From positions 62,001 to 126,000 of the forward strand of contig NZ_JNCS01000004.1 of assembly GCF_000731985.1 (NCBI RefSeq): a stretch of 64,000 nt of DNA, written 5' to 3'. The position numbers were made by a program, and so were the translations under genes. This DNA is from Natrinema altunense (GTDB taxonomy: Archaea; Halobacteriota; Halobacteria; Halobacteriales; Natrialbaceae). The stretch's first letter is position 1. Each line of letters begins with the position of its first letter. The notes under the pieces were generated by a model. That model ran no database searches. It saw nothing but the letters and a program-made list of their open reading frames with translations, and was not told where the DNA came from. Below are positions 1 to 8,743 of the stretch, piece by piece.

Positions 1-1
1 G

Positions 2-52
2 ATCACGGAGGCGAACGTCTCGAAGAAAGGCATCGAGCACCTCGACGAGTAA
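2..52 (+). CDS. C-terminal end of an unidentified protein (partial)
   Basis: An open frame enters from the left edge and stops at TAA after 16 codons, reading ITEANVSKKGIEHLDE. Codon use (GAG, AAC, GTC, CTC) fits a halophile gene. Too little is present to name the family. The frame could also be fortuitous, because 51 bases of open frame are weak evidence on their own. Confidence 0.4.
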   Translation: MTEANVSKKGIEHLDE

Positions 53-453
53 GTCGTCAATCCGACAGCTTTCTCCGGCACGAGCCCGTCCGTGAGCAGT
101 GCCTTCGCCCGTCTCGAGTGTCGAAATCGGGCGGCCGACGGCGAAGCCGGCGAGAGGAGTCCCGTCTCGGTCGGTGTCCGATAACAGCACGTTCGTTCGA
201 TGACTAGACGGAATAATATTGGACGGATTTGTTGGGACACTGCCCAAGAGGTGGAAAGACGCTAATAATCAGATTTATACGACAGTCGGCGGTCGAGTCG
301 GGTACGGATGTGGATGAGCGTCGAAGGAATCCGGAATTTAGGTTTAGTAGTCAGAAGTAGTTCGGACATCAACCGAACAAGTGAATCAATATATCCGATC
401 ATAGAGTGGCATAGACAACGGGATCAGGCCGGCATCTCCGCAGGTGAGGTGCC
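53..453. other. Intergenic region upstream of the NarK-type gene
   Basis: About 400 bases without a convincing gene. The right part is A/T-rich. It holds a TATA-like CAATATATCC at about 387-396 and a Shine-Dalgarno-like GGTGAGG just before the ATG at 454, so the downstream gene may have a leader of roughly 30-40 bases, unlike the leaderless genes elsewhere in the window. No repeat or RNA gene was recognised. Confidence 0.4.
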
Positions 454-1767
454 ATGATTCCGATGACGAAATGGCGGACGCTCGTACTGGCGACGATCGG
501 ATTCAACTTCTCGTTTCTGATCTGGTTTTCCTTCGCTCCCTTCACGGGACCGATGGCCGAGGAATTCGGCCTCTCGGTGACCGAAATCGGAATCCTGGCG
601 AGCGCAGCGATCTGGCTCGCGCCGTTCGGGCGGATCTTGACCGGTTGGCTCTCCGATCGCTGGGGCGCGCCGACGGTATTCGCCATCGTCCTGGCCTACG
701 TCGGCGTGTTCTCGATCGCGTCGGCGTTCGCCCGATCGTACGCGGTCTTCTTCGTCGAGCGCCTGATCGTCGCGACGGCAGGGATCACCTTCGTTATCGG
801 CATCCAGCACGTCTCGGAGTGGTTCGACGAGGAGGAACTGGGCACTGCCGAGGGGATCTACGCCGGCGTCGGCAACGCCGGTGCCGCCGGCGGAGCGCTC
901 ATCCTCCCCCGCGTGTTCACCGACGGGTGGAGCGGCCCGCTCTTCGAGAGCAACTGGCGGGCCGCCTTCTTCTACACCGGGATCGTCTCGATCCTGCTGG
1001 CGATCGTCTACTACACCGTCGGCGAGGCGGCCAAGACCGAGCAACGCCGTCGGGCGACCGCCGAGAGCGCGACGCTCAGGCAGTGGCTTCACACCGCGAC
1101 CCGGTACGGAACCGTGGTGCTCGCGCTGGCGTACGTGATGAGTTTCGGCCTCGAGTTGTCGATGAACGGCTGGCTGGCGACCTACTACCGCGAGGGGTTC
1201 AACACGGACAATCTCGTGCTCGCGAGCACGTTCGCCGCGACGTTCTCCGTCGCTGCTGGCCTGTTGCGGCCGATCGGCGGCTACGTCAGCGACCTGCTCG
1301 CTCGCAGGGAAACGAACATCCTGCCGATCTTCACGGGCCGGTACCGCGAGCAGTGGACGTTCGTCTCGCTGTGTTTCATCGTCGTCGCGATGGTCGGAAT
1401 GACGCTGGCCGGACTGACCGGGCAAGTACTGCTGGCCGTCGCCGCCGGCTTCGTCGTCGGGATGGGCTGTGCGTTCGCCGAGGGGGCCATCTTCGCTCAG
1501 GTGCCGGCCATGTTCCCCGACAGTTCGGGCAGCGTCGCCGGGGTCGTCGGCGGCGTCGGGACCGTCGGCGGGATCGTCTACCCGCTGGTGTACGCCGCGC
1601 CGGTGATGCCGACCCTCCACACCGGCTACGCCGTCGTCGCGGCCACGATGCTCCCCATCGTCGCGCTGTGCGCGTGGGTCTTCCAACCCCACGTCGCCGC
1701 TCGAGCGACCGACGACGGCTTCGTCGCGGCGAGCGAGAAGCCGCCCCGCACACCGAGCGACGACTGA
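454..1767 (+). CDS. narK: NarK-type MFS transporter (nitrate/nitrite porter family)
   Basis: A 437-residue major facilitator superfamily protein with about 12 hydrophobic segments, predicted in the cytoplasmic membrane. The segment around residues 133-146 ([16 protein letters not shown]) and the late segment with [12 protein letters not shown] resemble the paired glycine-rich nitrate-signature helices of the NarK/NNP family, which exchange or import nitrate and nitrite. The loop [13 protein letters not shown] after helix 2 is the usual MFS motif. The start at 454 has a Shine-Dalgarno-like GGTGAGG upstream; an ATG at 463 is an alternative. No nitrate or nitrite reductase genes lie in the window, so the substrate is inferred from family motifs only. 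Another anion is possible. Confidence 0.75.
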   Translation: MIPMTKWRTLVLATIGFNFSFLIWFSFAPFTGPMAEEFGLSVTEIGILASAAIWLAPFGRILTGWLSDRWGAPTVFAIVLAYVGVFSIASAFARSYAVFFVERLIVATAGITFVIGIQHVSEWFDEEELGTAEGIYAGVGNAGAAGGALILPRVFTDGWSGPLFESNWRAAFFYTGIVSILLAIVYYTVGEAAKTEQRRRATAESATLRQWLHTATRYGTVVLALAYVMSFGLELSMNGWLATYYREGFNTDNLVLASTFAATFSVAAGLLRPIGGYVSDLLARRETNILPIFTGRYREQWTFVSLCFIVVAMVGMTLAGLTGQVLLAVAAGFVVGMGCAFAEGAIFAQVPAMFPDSSGSVAGVVGGVGTVGGIVYPLVYAAPVMPTLHTGYAVVAATMLPIVALCAWVFQPHVAARATDDGFVAASEKPPRTPSDD

Positions 1768-1852
1768 CCCCGCTTGCGCACCGACCAGACACGCGAGCGA
1801 AATTTCGCGGTACCCGACGGTCTTTTGACCCGTTCGCCCCTATCGGCGGGTA

Positions 1853-2665
1853 ATGGCTGCAGTTACGCTCGGCCCCGAAGGGACCTATTCGCACAGAGCC
1901 GCGAGTGCGATCGCCGACGACGACGAGATCGACTTCCGACAGTCGGTCACGACGATCGTCGACGCCGTCGCGAGCGGGGAGTACGACCGCGGCGTGATTC
2001 CGATCGAAAACAGTATCGAGGGCTCCGTAACGGAGAGTTTGGACGCCGTCGCCGACTACGACGTCGCCGTCGTCCGCGAAATCGTCACCCCGATCAGACA
2101 CGCCTTGCTCGCACAGGGGCCGGCGTTCGACACCGTCGCCAGCCACTCCCAGGCCCTCGCCCAGTGTCGGACCTACCTCGAGCGCGAGTATCCCGCCGCC
2201 ACTCTAGAGGCCGTCGCGAGCACGGCACAGGGCGTCGAGTTCGCCCGCGACGATCCGTCGGTGGCGGGCATCGGCCATCCGGCCAACGCGGGGGACGGGA
2301 TCGAGGTGTTGGCCGAGGACATTCAGGATCAGGACTCGAACGCGACGCGGTTCTTCGCGCTCGCGCCGGCCGAGCAGCGCTCGAAAGGCGGCGGCAAGAC
2401 CTCGCTGGTGGTCTACCCGAACGCGAACTACCCCGGCCTGTTGCTCGAGTTGCTCGAACCGTTCGCGGATCGCGACATCAACCTGACCCGCGTCGAGTCG
2501 CGGCCGAGCGGCCAGCGACTGGGCGACTACGTCTTCCACGTCGACTTCGAAGCCGGGCTCTACGAGTCCCGAACGAGCGACGCGATCGCGGATCTCGAGG
2601 CCCTCGCCGAGAACGGTTGGGTCCGGCGGCTGGGGTCGTACGATACCGAACACGTGGTCGAGTAA
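1853..2665 (+). CDS. pheA: Prephenate dehydratase (phenylalanine biosynthesis)
   Basis: A 270-residue protein that converts prephenate to phenylpyruvate, the committed step to phenylalanine, in the cytosol. The N-terminal two-thirds is the dehydratase domain, beginning VTLGPEGTYSHRAA, with the catalytic Thr-Arg-Phe in NATRFFAL near residue 165. The C-terminal part is an ACT regulatory domain (KTSLVVYPNANYPG) with the phenylalanine-binding ESRPSG motif. No chorismate mutase domain is fused, as usual for archaeal monofunctional enzymes. The ACT domain implies feedback inhibition by phenylalanine. It starts 85 bases after the NarK gene and is not obviously co-transcribed with it. Confidence 0.95.
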   Translation: MAAVTLGPEGTYSHRAASAIADDDEIDFRQSVTTIVDAVASGEYDRGVIPIENSIEGSVTESLDAVADYDVAVVREIVTPIRHALLAQGPAFDTVASHSQALAQCRTYLEREYPAATLEAVASTAQGVEFARDDPSVAGIGHPANAGDGIEVLAEDIQDQDSNATRFFALAPAEQRSKGGGKTSLVVYPNANYPGLLLELLEPFADRDINLTRVESRPSGQRLGDYVFHVDFEAGLYESRTSDAIADLEALAENGWVRRLGSYDTEHVVE

Positions 2666-2720
2666 GCGCTTCGGGACGGCCCTCGAGCCACGGCCTGGGA
2701 GCGGCTTCGACGGCGCGACA

Positions 2721-2793
2721 GTCCGGGTGCGAGAATCGAACTACGCGTCTCAGCCTGCACAGGCTGAAGGATGACCACTACCCCAACCCGGAC
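2721..2793 (-). tRNA. tRNA-His (anticodon GTG) with unusual anticodon loop and T stem
   Basis: Read on the minus strand, the 73-nt sequence folds as a tRNA with an extra 5' G (position -1) opposite C73, the hallmark of tRNA-His, and a 7-bp acceptor stem TCCGGGT/ACCCGGA. The anticodon stem CAGCC/GGCTG closes a loop TGTGCA containing GTG, but this loop has 6 bases instead of 7. The T stem pairs GCG+AG with CTCGC only if one T is bulged out (GCGTAG). The T loop TTCGATT is normal. No CCA is encoded. Both oddities could be real divergence, a decayed copy, or sequence errors. Confidence 0.85.
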
Positions 2794-2983
2794 ACGGGCA
2801 CGGCGCACTCGAAGCGACCACGACCGACTCCTAATGTGCTGGGAGCGTCCTCACGAGCTGTGAATCACGGGAAAATACTTGGCGGGGGCCGAAACGGGGC
2901 GGCAACCGACGGCACGCGATCGGTGGCGAGCGGGTCGCTTCCGGACCACAAACGGTTTTGCCGCGTCACCCGGTACCACGAGT

Positions 2984-3439
2984 ATGCCACTCGCTGCAGG
3001 CGACGACGCGCCGACCGTGACCGCACCGAACCAGGACGGCGAGGCGGTCACCCTCGCGTTCGAGGAGCCGACGGTACTGTACTTCTATCCGAAAGACGAT
3101 ACCCCCGGCTGTACGATCGAAGCGACCCAGTTCCAGCGCGAGCGCGAGACCTATCGGGACGCCGGCGTCGACGTCTACGGCGTCTCGACCGACGACGTGG
3201 AGTCCCACCGGTCGTTCTGTGACGCCGAAGGCCTCGAGTTCGACCTGCTCGCGGACCCCGACGCGGAGATCGCCGAGGCCTTCGACGTCGAACTGCGTGA
3301 CGGCGTGACCGTGCGGACCACGTTTTTGCTGGCGGACGGCGAGGTCGCGGCCGTTTACGAGGGCGTCGACCCGGACGGACACGCTCGCGATATCCTGCTC
3401 GACGCGCTCGACGACGGCCTCGTGACCCTGCCCGAGTAG
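2984..3439 (+). CDS. bcp: Peroxiredoxin, Bcp/PrxQ type
   Basis: A 151-residue thiol peroxidase that reduces hydrogen peroxide and organic hydroperoxides in the cytosol. The start at the ATG giving MPLAAGDDAPTV is chosen because family similarity begins there; an open frame extends upstream to 2879 but has no family sequence. The peroxidatic cysteine is in DDTPGCTIEA near residue 45, after the YFYPKDD strand typical of Bcp. The residue five after it is Thr, not the resolving Cys of classical PrxQ. Another Cys occurs in SHRSFCDAEG. It may therefore work as a 1-Cys enzyme or use the later Cys. It stands alone between a tRNA and an Hsp20 gene. Confidence 0.92.
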   Translation: MPLAAGDDAPTVTAPNQDGEAVTLAFEEPTVLYFYPKDDTPGCTIEATQFQRERETYRDAGVDVYGVSTDDVESHRSFCDAEGLEFDLLADPDAEIAEAFDVELRDGVTVRTTFLLADGEVAAVYEGVDPDGHARDILLDALDDGLVTLPE

Positions 3440-3501
3440 CCGCTCCTTCTGTCGTCGCCCCGCGGGCAGAATTTATCCCCGTCGGGCACCTACTGCGACG
3501 C

Positions 3502-3921
3502 ATGCGAGGCAACCCGTTCGACGAAATCGAAGCAATGCTCGACCGCGTCAGCCGCCAGGTCGAAGAGGGAATGACCGCCGGCGGGCTGCAGGTACCGGGC
3601 TCGGTTCCGGTCGACGTCGCCGACACGGACGAGGAGTACGTCGTCACGGCCGACCTGCCCGGCTACGAGACCGACGATATCGAGTTGACCCTCTCGGACG
3701 GCACGCTCCGACTCGAGGCCGATCGGATGGACGACGACCTCACCGCCGAGGGGACGTATCTCCGACGCGAGCGGACCAAAACGTCGGCGAGTCGTCGGAT
3801 TCGACTGCCGGAGCCGGTCGAGGAGGAGTCGGTGGCCGCCGGATTCGAAAACGGCGTGCTGACGGTACGACTGCCGAAAGTCGCGGGCGGCGAGGACTCG
3901 AAGCGGATCGATATCGAGTAG
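3502..3921 (+). CDS. hsp20: Small heat shock protein, Hsp20/alpha-crystallin family
   Basis: A 139-residue ATP-independent holdase chaperone. The alpha-crystallin domain starts near residue 33 with VPVDVADTDEEYVVTADLPGY and ends with the conserved A-x-x-x-x-G-x-L motif (AGFENGVLTV), followed by a short tail DSKRIDIE that carries an I-x-I-like end used for oligomer contacts. The N-terminal arm is short (about 30 residues) and amphipathic. The length is normal for haloarchaeal Hsp20 proteins. It lies 62 bases after the peroxiredoxin on the same strand, so stress co-expression is possible but not shown. Confidence 0.93.
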   Translation: MRGNPFDEIEAMLDRVSRQVEEGMTAGGLQVPGSVPVDVADTDEEYVVTADLPGYETDDIELTLSDGTLRLEADRMDDDLTAEGTYLRRERTKTSASRRIRLPEPVEEESVAAGFENGVLTVRLPKVAGGEDSKRIDIE

Positions 3922-4101
3922 TCGTCGCGTCCCGCCCGCTCGAGACCGATCCCGGGAGACTTCTGCTAGCGGTCGCGAAGCGGCCGGACGGGTCACCGCT
4001 CGAGCACGGCGTCGGAACGACAATCGCGAGCCCGCGCCGATGTGGACCCGCACCGGAGATCAGTCGGGCGATTATTGTATTCGGATGATAACTGTCCGGT
4101 C

Positions 4102-4902
4102 ATGGTCCAAGTGTTCGCACTCGTCGTCGCCGGGGCCTTTCTCCTGTTCGGGGGCATCGTGCTGTCTCGAGCCGGCGAGCTCGACGATCGCGAGGAGACG
4201 ATCGGCGAACTCGCGTCGGCGGCGAACGAACGGATCGAACCGGGCGACGAGACGACGATCAGCGGCCGGGTCCGCGTCTCCGACCCGGCGACACCGACGC
4301 GGACCGGTCCCGATTCGGACGGGAACGAGTCGGCCGCGCTCTGGGCGTGGCGGGTCCGCCGGAAGCGGCCCTCGGCGAACGGCAGCCAGTGGCGGACCGC
4401 CGAGGCCGAGCTTGCGGTCGGCGAGTTCGCCGTCGATCACAGTTGGGATCGCGTCCGCGTGGACGCGGCGACGCTGGCGCTCGACGCGGACGACGACCCC
4501 TTCGACTCGTCGGCGCTGTTTCTCGGCGATCCGGCGACGGAGTCCTACCTCGGCGACCTCGGCCCGATCAATCGCTTCCTCGAGCGGACGGGGTTGGCGG
4601 ACGAGGACGGGCTCGTCAGCGACCTCGAGTTCAACGTGAGCGTCGGCGGAAAGACCACCATGCCCGACAAGTATCAGGCAACCGTCGTCCGCGACGGCGA
4701 CGAAGTGGTCGTTCGGGGCGAACTGACCGAGACGGCTGACGGCTACGTCCTCCGGGGCACCGAGGAGACGCCGCTCGTCATCGCGACCGGCACCCTCGAG
4801 ACCCAACGGGAGCAGGTGCGCTCGGAGATCAGGGTCCAGCAGGCCGCGGGTGGGATACTCGTCGGTCTCGGCCTGCTCGTTGCGGTCCTCGCCGTCCTTT
4901 AA
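4102..4902 (+). CDS. Membrane protein with GIDE-like topology, function unknown
   Basis: A 266-residue protein with one hydrophobic helix at each end (MVQVFALVVAGAFLLFGGI and the glycine/leucine-rich C-terminus), enclosing a large hydrophilic domain of about 200 residues. This arrangement, plus the repeated beta-rich pattern (RVRVSDP, FAVDHSWDRVRVDA), resembles the GIDE/MUL1-like family of membrane proteins, but no RING finger is present and no catalytic residues are evident. The ATG at 4102 is preferred over one at 4042, because the first membrane helix begins directly after it. Its role is unknown. Confidence 0.75.
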   Translation: MVQVFALVVAGAFLLFGGIVLSRAGELDDREETIGELASAANERIEPGDETTISGRVRVSDPATPTRTGPDSDGNESAALWAWRVRRKRPSANGSQWRTAEAELAVGEFAVDHSWDRVRVDAATLALDADDDPFDSSALFLGDPATESYLGDLGPINRFLERTGLADEDGLVSDLEFNVSVGGKTTMPDKYQATVVRDGDEVVVRGELTETADGYVLRGTEETPLVIATGTLETQREQVRSEIRVQQAAGGILVGLGLLVAVLAVL

Positions 4903-4925
4903 CGACGTGTCTCGAGTCGAGCGGG

Positions 4926-5696
4926 CTAGTACCAGGCGCCGCCCGACGAGACGTTGATATCCTGGCCCGTGACGTGTCGCGACTCGGCGCTCGCGAGGTG
5001 GACGGCCAGATCGGCGACCTCCGCGGGCGGCACCAGGTCGTCGAGCATGAGGCTCTCGCGGACCTCCCCTTCGACCGCGTCGACGGGAACGCCCGCCTCC
5101 TCGGCCTGCCGTTCGAAGACGCTCCGGATGCGATCGCCCTCGACCGGGCCGGGACAGATCGCGTTGACGGTCACCCCGTCGGCGCCGAACTCGGCGGCCA
5201 GTGCGCGCGTGACTCCGATCAATCCCATCTTCGAGGCGGCGTAGGGAGTTCGGTTGGCGTACGGCCGCTTGCCGCCGATCGAAGCGATGTTGACGACGCT
5301 CCCCTGTGCCGACTCGCGGAGGTGGGGAGCCGCCGCCCGCGTGACGCGAGCGACGCCGACGACGTTGACATCGAGGGTCTCGAGCCACTCGTCGTCGCTC
5401 GTCTCCTCGAGCGGCGCGGTGGGGCCGGCGATTCCGGCGTTGTTCACGAGACAGTCCAGCCCGCCGAACGCGTCGACCGCCGCGTCGACGGCGTCTTCGA
5501 CCGACTCGGGATCGGTCACGTCCGTCTCGACCGCCAGCGTTCGATCGGGAGCGTCGATCAGTTCCGCGGTCTCGTATATGCCGTCGCTCCTCGCCGCGAG
5601 GACGACGGTCGCACCCTCGTCGGCGAACGCGACGGCGATTTCGCGACCCAGACCCTGACTCGCTCCCGTGACTAAGACAGTGTCGTCTGCTATCAT
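4926..5696 (-). CDS. SDR family NAD(P)-dependent oxidoreductase
   Basis: A 256-residue classical short-chain dehydrogenase/reductase. The nucleotide-binding TGASQGLG motif is at residues 10-17, NNAG near residue 86, the catalytic Ser in VVNIASIGG, and the catalytic Tyr-Lys pair in PYAASKMG. The C-terminus GQDINVSSGGAWY resembles FabG-like and beta-hydroxyacid or sugar dehydrogenases of this superfamily. The substrate cannot be assigned. A TATA-like box 24-30 bases upstream of the ATG supports this start and a leaderless transcript. It converges with the GIDE-like gene, with only 23 bases between them. Confidence 0.92.
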   Translation of the reverse strand: MIADDTVLVTGASQGLGREIAVAFADEGATVVLAARSDGIYETAELIDAPDRTLAVETDVTDPESVEDAVDAAVDAFGGLDCLVNNAGIAGPTAPLEETSDDEWLETLDVNVVGVARVTRAAAPHLRESAQGSVVNIASIGGKRPYANRTPYAASKMGLIGVTRALAAEFGADGVTVNAICPGPVEGDRIRSVFERQAEEAGVPVDAVEGEVRESLMLDDLVPPAEVADLAVHLASAESRHVTGQDINVSSGGAWY

Positions 5697-5719
5697 AGCA
5701 CCTGATGAATCGGGTCGAA

Positions 5720-5726
5720 GATAAAA
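5720..5726 (-). promoter_or_regulatory. TATA-like promoter element of the SDR gene
   Basis: TTTTATC on the minus strand lies 24-30 bases before the ATG at 5696, the spacing expected for a leaderless haloarchaeal transcript. Confidence 0.5.
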
Positions 5727-5747
5727 CCACCTGCTATCGGACGGAAG

Positions 5748-6215
5748 TTAGGTAGAATTTTCCAAGGACTCATTGCTTATTTTTTCATACCTTGTCGTGT
5801 CAACAGAGCCACCAGAAGAAAACGTAGTCTGAGAAACGATCGATACCGTTCCTCCTCCATCTACCTCAGCCGCTAACGTACCAGACTGTTGGTTAGAGCC
5901 ATCCCATTCTCTATTCCACTTGTCAACTATATCATCAATGATCAACAGGACTGTCGTTTTCTTTGGTTTCAAATCCATATGTTCAGGACATCTGATGTCA
6001 ATAGTTGTGTGTATATTGGCGTGTGAATTTTTTAGTACGACATCTGGGACGAATATTGTCTGTGAAACGTCGCTTGAGATTCCGTTCCATACTGAACTCG
6101 ATTTAATGTGGCGGTGAGTCGTCTTGACTTGCTTGTTTTTTCCTGACATACTACAACCGCTGAATCCAAGAACGGAACTGCATCCTATCGTGGTCAAAAA
6201 GCCACGTCGGTCCAT
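5748..6215 (-). CDS. Putative Tat-exported lipoprotein, function unknown
   Basis: A 155-residue protein beginning MDRRGFLTTIGCSSVLGF, with a twin-arginine pair followed by a hydrophobic stretch and a lipobox-like FSGC near residue 21. This predicts export by the Tat route and lipid anchoring at Cys. The mature part has alternating hydrophobic residues (a predicted beta-sandwich, unverified) and a Cys in DIRCPEH. No family was recognised. The gene is clearly richer in A/T and in Ser/Thr/Asn/Lys than its neighbours, suggesting recent acquisition. The TATA-like ATATTTATTT on the minus strand at 6237-6246 supports the start at 6215. Confidence 0.75.
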   Translation of the reverse strand: MDRRGFLTTIGCSSVLGFSGCSMSGKNKQVKTTHRHIKSSSVWNGISSDVSQTIFVPDVVLKNSHANIHTTIDIRCPEHMDLKPKKTTVLLIIDDIVDKWNREWDGSNQQSGTLAAEVDGGGTVSIVSQTTFSSGGSVDTTRYEKISNESLENST

Positions 6216-6357
6216 ACAGTATAGAGACTACCAGCGAAATAAATATCTTTTGACACTATAGGGTCGCAGTTTAGAATCCGAACAACGTCACTCGTCGCCG
6301 TTCAGCGGCGGTCTGAACGGCGAACTGACGACGGTTCAGTGGACTCACCGTTGCTGT

Positions 6358-6393
6358 GCGCTCGAGCACACGCCAAGTGTGCGATCGGTACGG
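6358..6393. repeat. Copy 1 of a short dispersed intergenic sequence
   Basis: Two blocks, GCGCTCGAGCA (6358-6368) and GTGCGATCGGTACGG (6379-6393), recur in the same order and orientation at 12016-12026 and 12047-12061, with different spacing. The shared blocks total 26 bases. Confidence 0.5.
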
Positions 6394-6487
6394 AGGGCTG
6401 TCGTCCCATTGATGCGAATGCTGCTGGAACCGGTTCGTGCGCACCCGGTTCGAGCGTTCTCGTCAGCCGAGTCCAATACCAGGGTGA

Positions 6488-6495
6488 CTTATGTG
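6488..6495 (+). promoter_or_regulatory. TATA-like promoter element of the trk operon
   Basis: CTTATGTG lies 24-31 bases before the trkA ATG at 6519, consistent with leaderless transcription of the three-gene operon. Confidence 0.4.
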
Positions 6496-6518
6496 ATTCA
6501 CTTTGAAACGTTACGGCG

Positions 6519-7202
6519 ATGCACTTCATCGTCGTCGGGGCAGGGAACGTCGGCAGCCTGCTAGTGGATATTGCATCACGCTCTCGAAACGACGTGGTGG
6601 TCGTCGAGCACGACGTGACGAGAGCGAACGACGTCGCGAACGAGTACGATTGTCTGGTCCTCAACGAGGACGCGACGAGGGAGGAGACGCTCAAAGAGGC
6701 GGGCGCTGCTCGGGCCGATGCGCTCATCTCGACGCTCGAACTGGACGCAACGAACCTGTTCGTCTGTCTGCTCGCAACCGAACTCGGGATTCCGACCGTC
6801 GTGTCCGTTCTGCACCAACCCGAACACCGGGAACTGTTCCGCAAGATGGGCGTCAACGCGGTCAAAAGTCCCGACCAACTCGCCGCCGAATCGCTCTACC
6901 GGACGGCACGACAGCCCGCGATCATCGACTACATGCCCGTCGAAGACGATGCGGAAGTCTTCGAGATCGATGTCGCCGACGCGGCACCGATCGCCGGACA
7001 GACCCTCGAGGAAGCCAGATCGGGCGGCTTGATTCCCGGCGACGTGCTCGTCGTCGCCGTCGTCCCCGAGGACGGCAGCGGGCCACGGATCGCTCGGCCG
7101 ACGACCGAAATCGGGGCTGGAGACCGGCTCACCGTCTACTCCGGGCGCGGGACCGATCCGGCGGTGACGGATCTCTTCGGGTTCTTCGACGATTACCGAT
7201 GA
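6519..7202 (+). CDS. trkA: TrkA-type regulatory subunit of potassium uptake
   Basis: A 227-residue cytosolic protein with an N-terminal RCK-N Rossmann domain (VVGAGNVGSLL binding NAD(H) or nucleotide, acidic residue at the end of strand 2 in VVVEHD) and a C-terminal RCK-C domain of about 80 residues (FEIDVADAAPIAGQ to DRLTVYSGRG). It gates the TrkH channel encoded next to it. Its stop overlaps the trkH start (ATGA), so the two are translationally coupled. The length matches single-unit TrkA proteins of archaea, not the double-unit E. coli form. Confidence 0.95.
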   Translation: MHFIVVGAGNVGSLLVDIASRSRNDVVVVEHDVTRANDVANEYDCLVLNEDATREETLKEAGAARADALISTLELDATNLFVCLLATELGIPTVVSVLHQPEHRELFRKMGVNAVKSPDQLAAESLYRTARQPAIIDYMPVEDDAEVFEIDVADAAPIAGQTLEEARSGGLIPGDVLVVAVVPEDGSGPRIARPTTEIGAGDRLTVYSGRGTDPAVTDLFGFFDDYR

Positions 7203-8743
7203 GAACCACAGTGGCACCGATCGGACGCGATCTCGGGTGGATGCTACGGGTTCTCGGGGGGCTGGTCCTGGTGTCGATCCTCGTTCCGCTCGTCTGGGGG
7301 GAGTACTACGCGATTCCCGGCCTCGTCGTGTCGGGGGTGATACCGGTAACGATCGGGTGGGTGCTCTCGACGGCGTTCGCCGATGCCGCCCCGCCGGACA
7401 AACTCCACGGCATGATGATCGCCGCCATCGGCTGGCTCGCCATCGCGGCGTTCGGCTCGCTGCCCTTTCTCACGACCGCCTGGGTCGTGACGGTCGCACC
7501 CGCCGGGCTCGAGACTCCGCCTCCAACGGAGAGCATCGACGCACTCGCGAGTCCGCTGAACGCGCTCTTCGAGAGTATGAGCGGGTTCACCGGGACGGGA
7601 TTGACCATGACCACAGACGAGAGTTCGCTTCCCCGGACGCTACAATGGTGGCGGAGTATAATCGAATGGGTCGGTGGCGTTGGTGTGATCGTGCTGACGA
7701 CGGCGATCCTCGCCCGTCCGGGGAGCGGGTCGTTGACGGTGTACGAAAGCGAAGCGCGCTCACAGAAGATTCACCCGAGTATCGTCTCGACCGTCCGCAC
7801 CATCTGGTGGATCTTCCTGCTTTTCACGTCGATCGCGATCCTGTCGCTCTGGCTGGCCGGAATGCCGCCGTGGCAGGCGATCAATCACGGCATGACGGGT
7901 ATTTCGACCGGCGGGTTCTCGGTCATCGACGGCTCGATCGGCGCATACGACAGCGTCGTCATCGAAGCCGTCTTGCTCCCGATCATGATCGCTGGCGGCA
8001 TTGCGTTCCCGATCCACTACCTCGTCCTCCAGGGTGATCTGCGGGGGCTGTATACGGACGTGCAGACGCGATGGTTGGCCGCGGTTCTCCTGCTCGGATC
8101 GGGGGCGCTCTGGCTGTCGGTCTCGACGGCGTACGATTCGGTCACGGAAGCGCTCCGATACGGCGTCTTCCAGTTCGTCTCAGCAGTGACCGCCGCGGGT
8201 TTCCAGACGGCGACCGACCCGACGCCCCTCTCGCTGGGGGACTGGCCGACGAGTGCGCTTCTCACGCTGGTCTTCGCGATGGTCGTCGGTGCCGCCGCCG
8301 GCTCTACCGCGGGCGGCATCAAACTCATTCGATTGATAATGCTGGTGAAGGGCATCCGGTTTCGCGTCTCCTACGTCTTCTACCCCGACAGTACCGTCCA
8401 TCGGTTTCGGATCGACGACCGCGTCCTCGACGAGGAAGACGGCCCTCGAGAGTTCGGAGAAGCGGCGATCATCGCGCTTCTCTGGTTCGTCTTCCTGGCG
8501 GTGAGCGTGTTCGTCCTCTTAGCGACGCTCCCGAGTGGAGCCTATCCGCTGGAACAGATCCTCTTCGAAATCGCCAGTGCACAGGGGAACATCGGTCTCT
8601 CGACCGGGATCACCGGCCCCCACTCGCTGCCGACGGCTGGCAAGGTCGCGTTCATCCTGAACATGTGGATCGGGCGACTCGAGATCATTCCCATTCTCGT
8701 AACGCTTCGCGCACTCTTTTGGCGGGGTGGCATCTACGAATGA
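7199..8743 (+). CDS. trkH: TrkH family potassium transporter, membrane subunit
   Basis: A 514-residue membrane protein with the four pore-loop repeats of the TrkH/KtrB family, each with its selectivity glycine: SGFTGTGLTM, TGISTGGFSV, SAVTAAGFQT and QGNIGLSTG. It conducts K+ into the cell, essential for halophiles that use KCl as an osmolyte. The ATG at 7199 overlaps the trkA stop. An open frame runs further upstream but is out-of-frame trkA sequence. The stop overlaps the next small gene by another ATGA. Confidence 0.96.
   Translation: MRTTVAPIGRDLGWMLRVLGGLVLVSILVPLVWGEYYAIPGLVVSGVIPVTIGWVLSTAFADAAPPDKLHGMMIAAIGWLAIAAFGSLPFLTTAWVVTVAPAGLETPPPTESIDALASPLNALFESMSGFTGTGLTMTTDESSLPRTLQWWRSIIEWVGGVGVIVLTTAILARPGSGSLTVYESEARSQKIHPSIVSTVRTIWWIFLLFTSIAILSLWLAGMPPWQAINHGMTGISTGGFSVIDGSIGAYDSVVIEAVLLPIMIAGGIAFPIHYLVLQGDLRGLYTDVQTRWLAAVLLLGSGALWLSVSTAYDSVTEALRYGVFQFVSAVTAAGFQTATDPTPLSLGDWPTSALLTLVFAMVVGAAAGSTAGGIKLIRLIMLVKGIRFRVSYVFYPDSTVHRFRIDDRVLDEEDGPREFGEAAIIALLWFVFLAVSVFVLLATLPSGAYPLEQILFEIASAQGNIGLSTGITGPHSLPTAGKVAFILNMWIGRLEIIPILVTLRALFWRGGIYE

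Larger units (their letters stand above)
6216..6518. other. Intergenic region between divergent lipoprotein and trkA genes
   Basis: About 300 bases with no gene. The left end carries the lipoprotein promoter. The middle (6358-6393) holds a sequence also found before leuS at 12016-12061. The right end carries the trkA promoter: CTTATGTG at 6488-6495, about 24-31 bases before the trkA ATG. Confidence 0.5.
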
